In this document: in pieces, positions 9,421 to 18,250 of the stretch
How positions within the stretch are numbered: the stretch's first letter is position 1
How the letters are laid out: every line of letters begins with the position of its first letter
NCBI GenBank assembly: GCA_934154785.1
Contig: CAKPGL010000003.1
Span: forward strand, 24,556-88,555
DNA: 64,000 bases
Reading direction: 5' to 3'
Origin: an uncultured Bacilli bacterium
Lineage (GTDB): Bacteria; Bacillota_I; Bacilli_A; RF39; UBA660
Notes under the pieces: generated by a model
Databases searched by the model: none
What the model saw: the letters and a program-made list of their open reading frames with translations, nothing else
What the model was told of the DNA's origin: nothing
Program-made: the position numbers and the translations under genes

Positions 9421-9979
9421 TACATTCTCCTTTCATTTAAATTTTAGAAAACAAAAAAACTTGTATTATCTACAAGCAATTACTCTCATTTTTTGTGTTA
9501 GTTATTATTTTATTTTATATTACTATTTTAGGATTCATATAAATAGTCTCTTCTTTTTTTATTAAAACTATGTTAATGTATCCTCTTATTTAACCTCTCT
9601 TTCTATTAAAAATCCTTATTTTTTCACCTTTTTAACTTCAACAGGATATGGGACTTGTACCAAATAAAAACAGAAAGCCTTTTTTATAAGCCTTCTGCTT
9701 TAATTTTTTTGGTGCAAATATTTTTTCACACTTGTGAAAAAGCATACATTTTACATACAAAGGTATGCTAAAAATTAATTATTCCCTTATTTTATAAGAA
9801 AAAAGGTATGCAAATAAGAAAAAAATAAACTTAAATAATCATCGACATTAATTTGAATACAATTATTTCAAGTTTACCATATTATAACACCTTGCTTGTT
9901 TAATGCAAGTCTTTTTCATGTCAAATTCATGTTAATATGTGATAAGTTTAAGTTATTTTATGTAATTTTTGTTTATTTA
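9421..9979. other. Gene-free region rich in hairpins
   Basis: No gene is seen. It contains a terminator-like hairpin at 9452-9476, the palindrome TTTTTCACACTTGTGAAAAA near 9723, three copies of the GCATAC/GTATGC hexamer in both orientations between 9744 and 9807, and a weak plus-strand terminator-like hairpin CTTGC...GCAAG followed by T-rich sequence near 9892-9916. This may be the edge of the recombinase element. Confidence 0.4.
9452..9476 (-). terminator. Intrinsic terminator
   Basis: On the minus strand CTTGTA-GATAA-TACAAG is followed by seven Ts. It lies downstream of the LD-carboxypeptidase operon and upstream of the 81-residue gene. Confidence 0.6.
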
Positions 9980-10219
9980 TTATTTATTAGCAACAACTGT
10001 AGATAAATACTTATTTATACTTTCTTCATTAGGATCAAAATTTTTATAAAGTTTCATTTCAAGTGTAGTCATTGTTGAATAATCATCTTTTGCAAATAAC
10101 TTTATATTAATGTTATTTTCATTACATAATGTAATAAATTATCTTAAAGAAAAAGATATATTATTTAGTTTTTCTAATTCAGTAATATTATTAAAATTAA
10201 TACAATCATCAAAATAAAG
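9980..10219 (-). pseudogene. Fragment of an unknown gene with an in-frame stop
   Basis: Minus-strand codons DCINFNNITELEKLNNISFSLR, a TAA, then FITLCNENNINIKLFAKDDY... to VVANK and TAA at 9980 form one frame broken by a single nonsense codon near 10142. It follows directly after the second MccF-like gene but has no clear start. I do not recognise the family; it is probably a decayed tail of the operon or an unrelated remnant. Confidence 0.4.
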
Positions 10220-10222
10220 TCA

Positions 10223-11329
10223 TTAATAAATTTTATGACTATAAGTTTTCTGTTTTTGGTTAATTTTAATTGTTTTATTATCAAAATCAATAGTAGCTAG
10301 TGCATCATAAGGAAGAATACATCTTGGATAAGAATGGCCAAAATTAACATTATATAATACTGGTGTACTTAAATCTGAAAATATATTTTTGTATACATTT
10401 CTATATTCTTCATAAAAAATTTCATTATATGGTTTGCCAATAATAACTCCTTGTACTATTGATAATATTTTTCTTTTTTTAAACTCATTTAAAATTTTTT
10501 CCAATTTTTGCGGAGAAGTTTTTTCTTCTGATGTTTCCAAAAATAATATTTTTTCTTTAAGTTCAGTTAAAGTAGGAATTAAATTATATTTCTCGTTTAT
10601 CTTGTTTTCTTCACCATAACGCTCTCCTGTTAACAAATCATATATTGTTTCAATACACCCTCCAAAAAGTTTTCCGCTCTTAATGCCCGAACCATTTAAT
10701 AATTCAAAATGGTGGATTTCATCATATGAAATTCTTGAGACATTAATAGCATTTTCACTATAATCTGTTCTATCTAAATACCAAATGGGACTTGATAATA
10801 TTTCAAAGTTCTGATATTCATCAAAAAACGATAAAAAATATTCTTTAGTATAAGGAAGCATATCTTTATCTAATTCACAAATATCAACTAAAAATGCTGG
10901 TCCATAAAATGTTGATAATCCTATTTTATTAAACATCAAGTGATTAACCGTTGTATCAGAAAAGCCAGTAAATATTTTAGGATTTTTTCTTACCGCTGTT
11001 ACAAACTCTTTGTCATTCATTAAAAATGGTATAGTTGTATAAGTATCATCACCGCCTATAGCAGTTATTATCATTTTAATACTTTTATCCAAAAATGCCA
11101 TTTTTAAATCAGCTGCTCTAGCCTCAGGATGTTCTTTTAAATATTCTATTCCTTTCATTGAATTTGGCATAAAAATTGGAATCAATCCCATCTCTTCCAG
11201 TCTTTTTAAGCCAATTTCTATTTCATGTCTTACTTGTTGTTCTCCAAGTATACCACTTGATAAACTTATTATAGCTACCTTATCGCCTTGTTTTATTCTA
11301 TCAGGGAATATCATATTCTTAGTTTTCAA
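10223..11329 (-). CDS. MccF-like S66 peptidase (LD-carboxypeptidase family), Thr at nucleophile position
   Basis: This 368-residue protein aligns over its length with the MccF/LD-carboxypeptidase family (S66): GDKVAIISLSSG near the start, IGGDDT at residues 91-96, PKIFTGFSDTT, FGGCIETIYDLL, FLETSEEKTSP, and NVNFGHSYPRCILP with the catalytic His. In family members the nucleophile follows GGDD as Ser; here Thr96 occupies it. MccF cleaves aminoacyl- or peptidyl-nucleotide antibiotics such as microcin C and so gives self-immunity. It overlaps the kinase-MccF fusion gene by 11 bases. The start is taken as TTG at 11329, behind GGAAGATAA; an ATG at 11314 is the alternative. Confidence 0.85.
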   Translation of the reverse strand: MKTKNMIFPDRIKQGDKVAIISLSSGILGEQQVRHEIEIGLKRLEEMGLIPIFMPNSMKGIEYLKEHPEARAADLKMAFLDKSIKMIITAIGGDDTYTTIPFLMNDKEFVTAVRKNPKIFTGFSDTTVNHLMFNKIGLSTFYGPAFLVDICELDKDMLPYTKEYFLSFFDEYQNFEILSSPIWYLDRTDYSENAINVSRISYDEIHHFELLNGSGIKSGKLFGGCIETIYDLLTGERYGEENKINEKYNLIPTLTELKEKILFLETSEEKTSPQKLEKILNEFKKRKILSIVQGVIIGKPYNEIFYEEYRNVYKNIFSDLSTPVLYNVNFGHSYPRCILPYDALATIDFDNKTIKINQKQKTYSHKIY

Positions 11330-12914
11330 TAGTAATTATCTTCCTTTCTAAATCAATTTTTGCATTTAAACCATAAGGTAACGTACACATTGGGGCACTA
11401 TGACCAAAATTAACATTATATAAAACTGGTAAATCAACTAATTTATTCTCTTTATTTATAACTTTTAAGATAGCAGATTTATATTCTTCATAATATGTTT
11501 CATCCTTTGGTTTACCTATTATAATGCCATTAATATTATTTAATATTCCCAAAGCGTGTAAATGTCTTAAAAAGTAAGTAACATCTTCTGGAGATGGTTT
11601 CATTTCACTAGTTTCAATAAATAATATTTTATTTCCCCACTCTTTAATATTTGGCCAAATTTCAGTTCCAATAATCATATTTAATACTTCTAAGCATCCA
11701 CCTAATAATTCCCCTTCAATCAGTCCTTTGCCTTGTAACACCTCAAATCCATGTTTTTCTAATTGCATTTTTCTAAAGTCATTATCTTTTGAACTATCTG
11801 TCCAATCAATTCTATCATTTGTCCATTCTTTACTTGATTTAATAACAATATCTTTATTCTTAAATAGAACATTTTCTAAACAATTTTTAGTATACTCATG
11901 CATACAACCATTTTCTGCAATTTCAGATAATAATGCTGGTCCATAATATGAAACTATTTTGTTTTTATATAACAAAAAATGAGTTACTGTTGTATCCGAA
12001 TATCCAATAAATATTTTAGGATTATTTTTTAAAATTTTTGAATTTATATAAGGTATGATCCTTATACTATCATCACCGCCAATCATAGTAAAAATTGCTT
12101 TAATTTTTTTATCTTCAAAAGCTCTCATCAAATCATCTGCTCTTGCTTCAGGATGATTATATAAATAATCACATCCTTTTAATGCATTTGGCATTGTAAC
12201 TACATTTAATCCAAATTCTTCTTCCAATCTTTTTTTTCCAATTTCGTATCGATGAATAAATTCTTTTTCACCGCCCATACCACTTGATAAACTTACTATA
12301 GCTACAGTATCTCCTTTTTTTAATTTTTTAGGAATAATCATTTCATCAATCCTTTCTTTTTGCGTATCATATATTTCATTTATTTTTCTTAAGCATAGTT
12401 GAATTTTTTCTTCAATAGGCTTATTACCATCAATATATAAAACTTTACAAAAAAATTTTTTTGACCAAGCATCAGTTTCCTTTTTACTACCCAATTCATC
12501 TTCAGATGTATCATATTGCATTGCCCAATCCAAATACTGATTAAATTGTTCATACATATCTCCACCTTTTTTAAATCTATCACCATACATTTCAAATTCT
12601 CTATCTATAATTCGTTTTTTCCTTACATGATTATCAGTTTCAATAATTATTAACAAATCAAACATAGGAATTAATGTTTCTGACCAAGGATAGAACAAGC
12701 CACTAGCAATAGTTGAAGAATTATTTTTCAATATTTGTTCTAACGTATTTACAGCAACCTCATTACTCACAGCAATAGTATATGGTTGTATATTTTCACC
12801 CCATACCCATAAAATATCATCTGTATCAACAAAATTATAATTTAAAATTTCTGACAATTTTTTTCCTAAAAAAGTCTTCCCGCTACCACTCGCACCAGTT
12901 ATTTGTATATTCAT
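11319..12914 (-). CDS. P-loop kinase fused to an MccF-like S66 peptidase
   Basis: Residues 1-185 form a small P-loop kinase: Walker A GASGSGKT at residues 7-14, the DTDD motif at 30-33 and KKRIIDRE, as in shikimate/adenylate-kinase-like nucleotide kinases. Residues 192-531 are a complete MccF/LD-carboxypeptidase domain with IGGDDS (nucleophile Ser283), FIGYSDTT, LLGGCLEVLN, FIETSEMKPSP and NVNFGHSAPMCTLP. The second domain closely resembles the next protein, suggesting duplication. The ATG overlaps the TGA of the upstream gene. This domain pairing suggests phosphorylating or detecting a nucleotide-like compound and hydrolysing its acyl-adenylate form; that function is inferred. Confidence 0.82.
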   Translation of the reverse strand: MNIQITGASGSGKTFLGKKLSEILNYNFVDTDDILWVWGENIQPYTIAVSNEVAVNTLEQILKNNSSTIASGLFYPWSETLIPMFDLLIIIETDNHVRKKRIIDREFEMYGDRFKKGGDMYEQFNQYLDWAMQYDTSEDELGSKKETDAWSKKFFCKVLYIDGNKPIEEKIQLCLRKINEIYDTQKERIDEMIIPKKLKKGDTVAIVSLSSGMGGEKEFIHRYEIGKKRLEEEFGLNVVTMPNALKGCDYLYNHPEARADDLMRAFEDKKIKAIFTMIGGDDSIRIIPYINSKILKNNPKIFIGYSDTTVTHFLLYKNKIVSYYGPALLSEIAENGCMHEYTKNCLENVLFKNKDIVIKSSKEWTNDRIDWTDSSKDNDFRKMQLEKHGFEVLQGKGLIEGELLGGCLEVLNMIIGTEIWPNIKEWGNKILFIETSEMKPSPEDVTYFLRHLHALGILNNINGIIIGKPKDETYYEEYKSAILKVINKENKLVDLPVLYNVNFGHSAPMCTLPYGLNAKIDLERKIITIEN

Positions 12915-14014
12915 AATTTTCTTTTATATACCTTTCCTAAATATTCCAAACCCATACCTGATGTAACACACTTTTCTTTGTTATCACTTAAAATTTTTCC
13001 TATCCAATCATTAACACCACCATCTATTAACACTAAAGATTTCCCATCTTTAAAAATAACTTCAATTTCATAACATATGTCATCATAATATGTTAATCCA
13101 GATTTTCTATTCAATTGTAAATTAAATTTTACATCCTTATGCTTTGATTTTAATGGCTCAATTATATTGTTATTTAAAAATTTATATGTATTATTTATAC
13201 TAATTAAATAACTTTTTTCTGCATTTAATGCATCTATTCTACTTTCATTATTTATAATATTTGGTAATGATATATTATATTTTTGAAAAACATCATAATT
13301 AGGATTTACGGTGTGAGAAAGAATAAGATTTTCATCCACATTATAAAATTTATATATTTCTTTTACTAAAGGTATAAAACAAAAATTTAAATTTATTTGT
13401 TCTATATTTAAATTTTCCTTTAAATTTTCAACAACATTTAACCAATTATTTAATTGCAGTTCTAATGTTTTAAACATATTATTACCATTATTTCTAAAAC
13501 TTGACACTAAAGAACATGCCCTAAAATGTTGACTCCAATGCGTTTTTTTACCCGTACCATAATTTTGAGTTCTTAAAATTCTAGTCGATGCTGCTAAATT
13601 GACATTTTCTACATTCATTTTTCTAATTCTATATGCACATTCTAATGCCATTGATATAGAAGAATCACTCATTACTTCCGAATTTCTAATTGAACTTAAA
13701 ACATTATTTTGATTTATTAAAGTTAATGTTGAATTTAACCCAAATGGATTAATAGGTGATAATTCAATGCATTCAAAATTACTACTTACACTATCAAAAA
13801 ATATATTACTTATTTCATTGTATGTGCGTGGATCTATTTTTGATGGTTCATATAAATCATACTTTCTTTCATAATTTTTTAATAAATTTGATGGAATTAT
13901 GTTTTTTGATCTCAAATTAAATATATCAATCATTGTACTATTGAATTTTTTTGCTTCTTCATTAACTAAAGCATCAAAATCATTTTTTGTTAATTTAATT
14001 TTTTCAATACTCAT
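12911..14014 (-). CDS. Uncharacterised 367-residue protein, possibly class II synthetase-like
   Basis: No family is recognised with confidence. The protein is soluble. Segments such as ELSPINPFGLNSTLTLINQ, ASTRILRTQNYG, SQHFRACSLVSSFR and the end VLIDGGVNDWIGKIL...TSGMGLEYLGKVYK are laid out like the motif 1, 2 and 3 regions of HisRS/HisZ-type class II synthetases, with the GG(R)YDxL and GxGxER segments degenerate. This similarity is weak and needs a profile search. It starts on TAATG with the methyltransferase stop and ends on ATGA with the kinase-MccF gene, so it is a translationally coupled pathway member. Confidence 0.5.
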   Translation of the reverse strand: MSIEKIKLTKNDFDALVNEEAKKFNSTMIDIFNLRSKNIIPSNLLKNYERKYDLYEPSKIDPRTYNEISNIFFDSVSSNFECIELSPINPFGLNSTLTLINQNNVLSSIRNSEVMSDSSISMALECAYRIRKMNVENVNLAASTRILRTQNYGTGKKTHWSQHFRACSLVSSFRNNGNNMFKTLELQLNNWLNVVENLKENLNIEQINLNFCFIPLVKEIYKFYNVDENLILSHTVNPNYDVFQKYNISLPNIINNESRIDALNAEKSYLISINNTYKFLNNNIIEPLKSKHKDVKFNLQLNRKSGLTYYDDICYEIEVIFKDGKSLVLIDGGVNDWIGKILSDNKEKCVTSGMGLEYLGKVYKRKL

Positions 14015-14844
14015 TATACTTCCTCAGTCAAAAATATTTCAGGTTCTTCATCACATATGTTTTTTCGTAATAATATAACTGAATAATTTGTCATAGCTAA
14101 ATTATCATTAAATATTGTTATTGTATTATTCCATCTTTTCTTTATTATTTTAATTTCTTCATCACTATAAACATCTAAATGTTTCTTTGAATCTAACATT
14201 TTATCAACATAATCATTTATTTGCTTTTTTGCACAATAAATAAATTTATAATCTTTTTTATAATATAATTCTAGTTTTTTTTCTGAAAAGTCTAACCAAT
14301 CGTTTTCATAATAACATTTAATTTTAAATCCTAACTCATTATTTACTTTATTTATTATATTAATATTTGGTTTTTCCCTGTACCAAATTGGAACAATTGA
14401 AATAAATCCATTGGGTTTTAATACTCTAATCATTTCATCGAAAGCTTTTCCTTTATTATTTATAAATGATATGGCATTCCCACAAATTATTAAATCAAAT
14501 GTATTATCATCGAAGCAAGATAAATTTTCTGCATCTCCATATTGAAATTTTATTTTATTTTTATTCAAACAATTATAATCTATTTTTTCGTTAGCGTTTT
14601 CAACTGAATACTTATTTATATCAATTCCAACAACATGGCAATTAGTAATTTTATTTATTTCTAATGACGAAAATCCATTTGTACACCCAATTTCTAATAC
14701 TTTGGATTTTTCATTAATAAAGCTATTAATTGCTATTTCTCTTATTGTCTTTTTCCCTCCAGAAGGTCTATTTTCTTCTTTTATTAATGAAATAAAATCT
14801 GTATAACTCATTTTTTCTATGTCATTTTTTGTATATTTTTTCAT
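14014..14844 (-). CDS. Class I SAM-dependent methyltransferase
   Basis: A Rossmann-type methyltransferase of 276 residues. Motif I is VLEIGCTNGFSSLEI with the acidic end of strand 2 at VGIDINKYS, followed by YGDAENL and DLIICGNAISFI, and by RVLKPNGFISIVPIW as the motif III region, all typical of Methyltransf_11/25 enzymes. The ATG at 14844 is five bases after GGAGG; a TTG 12 bases upstream would include the ribosome site. It lies 41 bases after the synthetase-like gene. The target is unknown; context suggests a small molecule rather than RNA or protein. Confidence 0.82.
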   Translation of the reverse strand: MKKYTKNDIEKMSYTDFISLIKEENRPSGGKKTIREIAINSFINEKSKVLEIGCTNGFSSLEINKITNCHVVGIDINKYSVENANEKIDYNCLNKNKIKFQYGDAENLSCFDDNTFDLIICGNAISFINNKGKAFDEMIRVLKPNGFISIVPIWYREKPNINIINKVNNELGFKIKCYYENDWLDFSEKKLELYYKKDYKFIYCAKKQINDYVDKMLDSKKHLDVYSDEEIKIIKKRWNNTITIFNDNLAMTNYSVILLRKNICDEEPEIFLTEEV

Positions 14845-14897
14845 ATTTTCCTCCAATCATGCTTTTTTAATTTTTTACTTACTTTATCTTAATAATT

Positions 14898-15923
14898 CTA
14901 TAATACATTTTTTTGCCCATTAAATCTCAAACATAATTGCATATTTCTTATATCATCACATTTTAAAACCCACATAAGAAAACGTTCCGTTCCCATACCA
15001 AATCCTGAAGTCTTTAAAGGTTTTAATTTTTTCATATTAATATACCATTCATATTCATATTTATCTACTTCATGATATTTTAAAGAATTTAATAATTCTA
15101 TATGATCAAAATGTCTTTCACCACACCCAATCGTTTCACCTATTCCCATTAACAAATCAGCATTTTTAGTGGTTCCTTCAATATTTAAATCAACTTTTTG
15201 ATAAAATGGTACTGCAAGTACATCATAATTTGTTATCCAAACTAATCCGTTATATAATTTCAATATTTCACTTTCACCTAGTTTAGTAATATTTCTCCAG
15301 CCTCTATTATATTCAATATATTTACTTATATCATTGCCATGATTTTTCTTTAATGTCTCCTCCGCCTCATCAAAAGTTACTCTAAAAAAATGTGCACTAC
15401 AATTCGCCACTTTTTCTATATGTGAAATATCGCCTATCGCTTGTTTGACTTCTTCTCCCATTTTTTCAATTATTTTTTTAGACAAATATTTTATATATTC
15501 TTCAGCCAAATTCATTATATCATCTAAGTCTCCAACTATTTCTGCTTCACTATGATAAAATTGACATAAATGTCTTTCATCAGCAAGTTCTCCCCTAAAT
15601 GATGGCATAATATAATAAACTCCTTTATTAGTTAGCCTACAACCATATTCTAATAAAAATTGCATTGAGTCTGCTAAATATGTATCTATTCCTTGAATAT
15701 TAACTTTTACTGGTAGCGAATCACTTCCTCTTCCCATCGGACTCGATATTGAACCTGTTGTAACAGGTAAGTGCATTGTTATAATTCCTTTCTTTTCATA
15801 AAATTTCATTGTTTCTACTGATAGTAAATTTTGCAATTCAACTAACAATTTATACCAAGGATCATCCATTGCTTTAATATAATGAGTATCACAATTCATC
15901 CAAGTATTCGGTTCTTTTATCAT
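14898..15923 (-). CDS. AsnRS/AspRS-like class II synthetase core without anticodon-binding domain
   Basis: The 341 residues match only the catalytic core of asparaginyl/aspartyl-tRNA synthetases; the N-terminal OB-fold anticodon domain is absent (normal AsnRS is about 430-465 residues). Motif 2 is present as SFRGELADERHLCQFYHSEAEI, motif 3 as GFGMGTERFLMWVL, and the terminal DDIRNMQLCLRFNGQ resembles the AsnRS C-terminus. It should form an aminoacyl-adenylate but probably does not recognise a standard tRNA. Related free-standing cores include AsnA and amino-acid:carrier ligases. Ten bases after the Rel-like gene and with an AGGAGA ribosome site, it is the second operon gene. Confidence 0.8.
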   Translation of the reverse strand: MIKEPNTWMNCDTHYIKAMDDPWYKLLVELQNLLSVETMKFYEKKGIITMHLPVTTGSISSPMGRGSDSLPVKVNIQGIDTYLADSMQFLLEYGCRLTNKGVYYIMPSFRGELADERHLCQFYHSEAEIVGDLDDIMNLAEEYIKYLSKKIIEKMGEEVKQAIGDISHIEKVANCSAHFFRVTFDEAEETLKKNHGNDISKYIEYNRGWRNITKLGESEILKLYNGLVWITNYDVLAVPFYQKVDLNIEGTTKNADLLMGIGETIGCGERHFDHIELLNSLKYHEVDKYEYEWYINMKKLKPLKTSGFGMGTERFLMWVLKCDDIRNMQLCLRFNGQKNVL

Positions 15924-15933
15924 ATTTTTTCTC

Positions 15934-17373
15934 CTATCTTTTATTAAATTCTTTTATTTTTCTTTTAGCTAAACTTGTTTGTGCTTTATCAATCCATTCT
16001 TCTCTTGGACCATAATATAAATCATCAGTAATAATTCTAACTCTATCTTTATTTTGAAGCATATAATCTATTGGAACATACTCATCATTAACAAATGCTC
16101 CAACCATTGTATTCCCTATATCGGTATGAATTTTATATGCAAAATCTATTGGGGTTGAACCTTTTGGTAATTCTATTATATCACCTTTAGTTGTATAAAC
16201 ATAAACTCTATCAGCAAACAATTCACATTTAACTTGATTTACAAATTGTTGATTATCACCAAACATTGAATTAATTTCGGTTAATGATTTAAAAAACTGG
16301 AATTTTTGTTTTAAATCATCTTGCATAACATCTCTTGCTTTTCCCTTTTGTTCATCCCAATATGCAGTTAATCCAAATGAAGCAACTTTATCCATATCAA
16401 ATGTTCTTATTTGTATTTGTACTAATCTATCATCTGGGCCAAATACAGTTGTATGTAAACTTTGATACATATTTGTTTTTGGATTACATATATAATCTTT
16501 AAATTTATCATTTATTGGATGATACTCTTTATGTATCATTCCTAATGTATAATAACAGTTTGCAACCTCATCTACCATTATTTTAAGTGCTAATAAATCA
16601 TGTATATCAGACAATTTATGTCCTTCATTTAATCTCTTATATATTCCATATATATTTTTAGTTCTAACTTTAATCTCGTTTGGAATACTTTTATCATTCA
16701 GTAATATTTGTATTTTGTGTAACATTTCTTTTAAACAATCATTACTGGTTTCTTCTAATTTTATTTTTCTTTCCTCAATTTTTTTATACATATCTGGTTT
16801 CAAATACCTAAGTGATAAATCTTCTAATTCTGATTTGATTCTATATGCACCAATATAATAGGCAAGTGGTACAAATATTTCCATAGTTTCTAGGGCATTT
16901 TCCTTTTGTTTAAATTCTGACTTAAATTGTAATGTTCTCATGTTATGAAGTCTATCAGCAAGTTTTATGATTATTATTCTTACATCTTCAGTAATACCAG
17001 TTATTATTTTTCTAGTATTTGCATAATTTTGATCTTGTTTAGAAGAAAAATTCATTTTAGATAATTTAGTTACACCATCAACTAAATTAGCAATATTTTG
17101 ATTAAAATCGTGTGCAATATCTTCTTTAGTGATATTAGTATCTTCTAGTGTATCATGCAAAAGTCCTGCACAAATAGTGTCTCTATCAGCGTGCATTTCA
17201 GCAAGTATATAAGCAACGTTTAAAGGATGACTTATATAAGGTTCTCCACTTTGTCTTTTTTGACCTGAATGTAAATTATCAGCATAAAGATAAGCCTTCT
17301 TTACTATTTCTACTTCTTCTTTGTTATATTCTTCAAGTTTAATTAGCAAATCATTTAAAGTAATATTATTCAT
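15934..17373 (-). CDS. Rel/SpoT-type (p)ppGpp synthetase-hydrolase lacking the C-terminal regulatory domains
   Basis: The 479-residue protein has an HD hydrolase domain (SHPLNVAYIL, LLHDTLEDT, KLADRLHNMRTL), a RelA/SpoT synthetase domain (RTKNIYGIYKR, DLLALKI, FKDYICNPKTNMYQSLHTTV, IQIRTFDMDK) and a TGS domain (residues about 395-455), then ends. Bifunctional Rel enzymes are about 735 residues; the helical, zinc-finger and ACT domains that sense ribosomes are missing. Catalytic residues of both active domains look intact. ATG at 17373 follows AGGAGG. It heads the synthetase-like/MccF operon, so it may be a dedicated paralogue rather than the housekeeping Rel. Confidence 0.88.
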   Translation of the reverse strand: MNNITLNDLLIKLEEYNKEEVEIVKKAYLYADNLHSGQKRQSGEPYISHPLNVAYILAEMHADRDTICAGLLHDTLEDTNITKEDIAHDFNQNIANLVDGVTKLSKMNFSSKQDQNYANTRKIITGITEDVRIIIIKLADRLHNMRTLQFKSEFKQKENALETMEIFVPLAYYIGAYRIKSELEDLSLRYLKPDMYKKIEERKIKLEETSNDCLKEMLHKIQILLNDKSIPNEIKVRTKNIYGIYKRLNEGHKLSDIHDLLALKIMVDEVANCYYTLGMIHKEYHPINDKFKDYICNPKTNMYQSLHTTVFGPDDRLVQIQIRTFDMDKVASFGLTAYWDEQKGKARDVMQDDLKQKFQFFKSLTEINSMFGDNQQFVNQVKCELFADRVYVYTTKGDIIELPKGSTPIDFAYKIHTDIGNTMVGAFVNDEYVPIDYMLQNKDRVRIITDDLYYGPREEWIDKAQTSLAKRKIKEFNKR

Positions 17374-17390
17374 CAAAACACCTCCTAAAT

Positions 17391-17446
17391 AAAAAAATAA
17401 TCGGTGTCAAAAAACACATATTATAATGTTTCGACTGACACCGATT
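17391..17446 (-). promoter_or_regulatory. Stem-loop with T-tract in the leader of the Rel-like gene
   Basis: An 11-base perfect inverted repeat (AATCGGTGTCA at 17399-17409 and its complement at 17436-17446) is followed on the minus strand by ATTTTTTTA, some eight bases before the AGGAGG of the Rel-like gene. It can act as a terminator of upstream read-through or as an attenuator of the operon. Confidence 0.55.
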
Positions 17447-17639
17447 TTGAAATATTATTTTTGTTTGAGCATGAATAGAAGCATGAGTAAATTATGTTAG
17501 TATAATATTTATTTCTAGCACTTAATTTTTTTGAATAATCAATCATAATTTTATCAATTAATCTAATCATACTAATAGTCTCCCAAATAAATTTAATCTA
17601 TATTTTATCATTTTTTCTAGGAATGTCAATAGCTTTTTT
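17447..17639. other. Gene-free stretch
   Basis: AT-rich sequence without any ORF that I can support on either strand; it separates the leader of the Rel-like operon from decayed mobile-element genes. Confidence 0.5.
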
Positions 17640-18125
17640 GAAAAAATGTTGATTATTTTCGTATTTTTATTTTTCAAAATCGTAATCATCTTTATCTTTT
17701 TTATTATAAGATTTTTATTGGATTTCATATAACTAGGAATTTTTGCATAATAAAATAATTCATCTTCCTTATCAGTACTGCTTGAAACATCATTAACATC
17801 ATCTGAATTAAAATTATTTCACTTGCAGTATCGTTTTTAGACTTGTCATTACCAAATAATAATATCTTTCTAAAAAAGTGCTTTATTACCTCTAAAATGG
17901 CTGAAATATAGAATTTTAAATTATTGTTTTTTTCGGTTAGATTATGATTTCTAGTTTTTAATGATTTTATTTTTCTTTACACATTTTGATTTTCTTTTTC
18001 TAATGTTTGATGACTTTTAGTATATTCGTTAACTTCTGAAAACAACTCTTTTATTTTAGGTTCTAATTCAATTACTTTTTTTGTTTCATTAATAACTTTA
18101 TTCATACTATCAAAAGTATATTTTC
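17640..18125 (-). pseudogene. Decayed coiled-coil protein, possible tail of a plasmid mobilisation protein
   Basis: The minus strand reads MNKVINETKKVIELEPKIKEL..., an internal TAA after KENQNV, then KIKSLKTRNHNLTEKNNNLK..., and after a frame change DDVNDVSSSTDKEDELFYYAK. The heptad-rich Lys/Glu sequence is a long coiled coil, of the kind seen at the C-terminus of Mob/Pre plasmid mobilisation proteins. At least one nonsense codon and one frameshift show it is dead. The family call is a guess from pattern only. Confidence 0.4.
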
Positions 18126-18250
18126 TAATTCTTTAAAATTACATTACAAAAAAGATACTTAATCAAAAGTACCTTTGCTAATCATAAACAACATTAATTT
18201 TATTTTAATAACTTATATTTTAGTATCATTATAAAGAGAACGTGTTAGTT

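Noticed and set aside
9661..9710. Terminator at CAGAAAGCC...AAGCCTTCTG
   Set aside because: The arms are mostly direct rather than inverted copies; only five base pairs can form.
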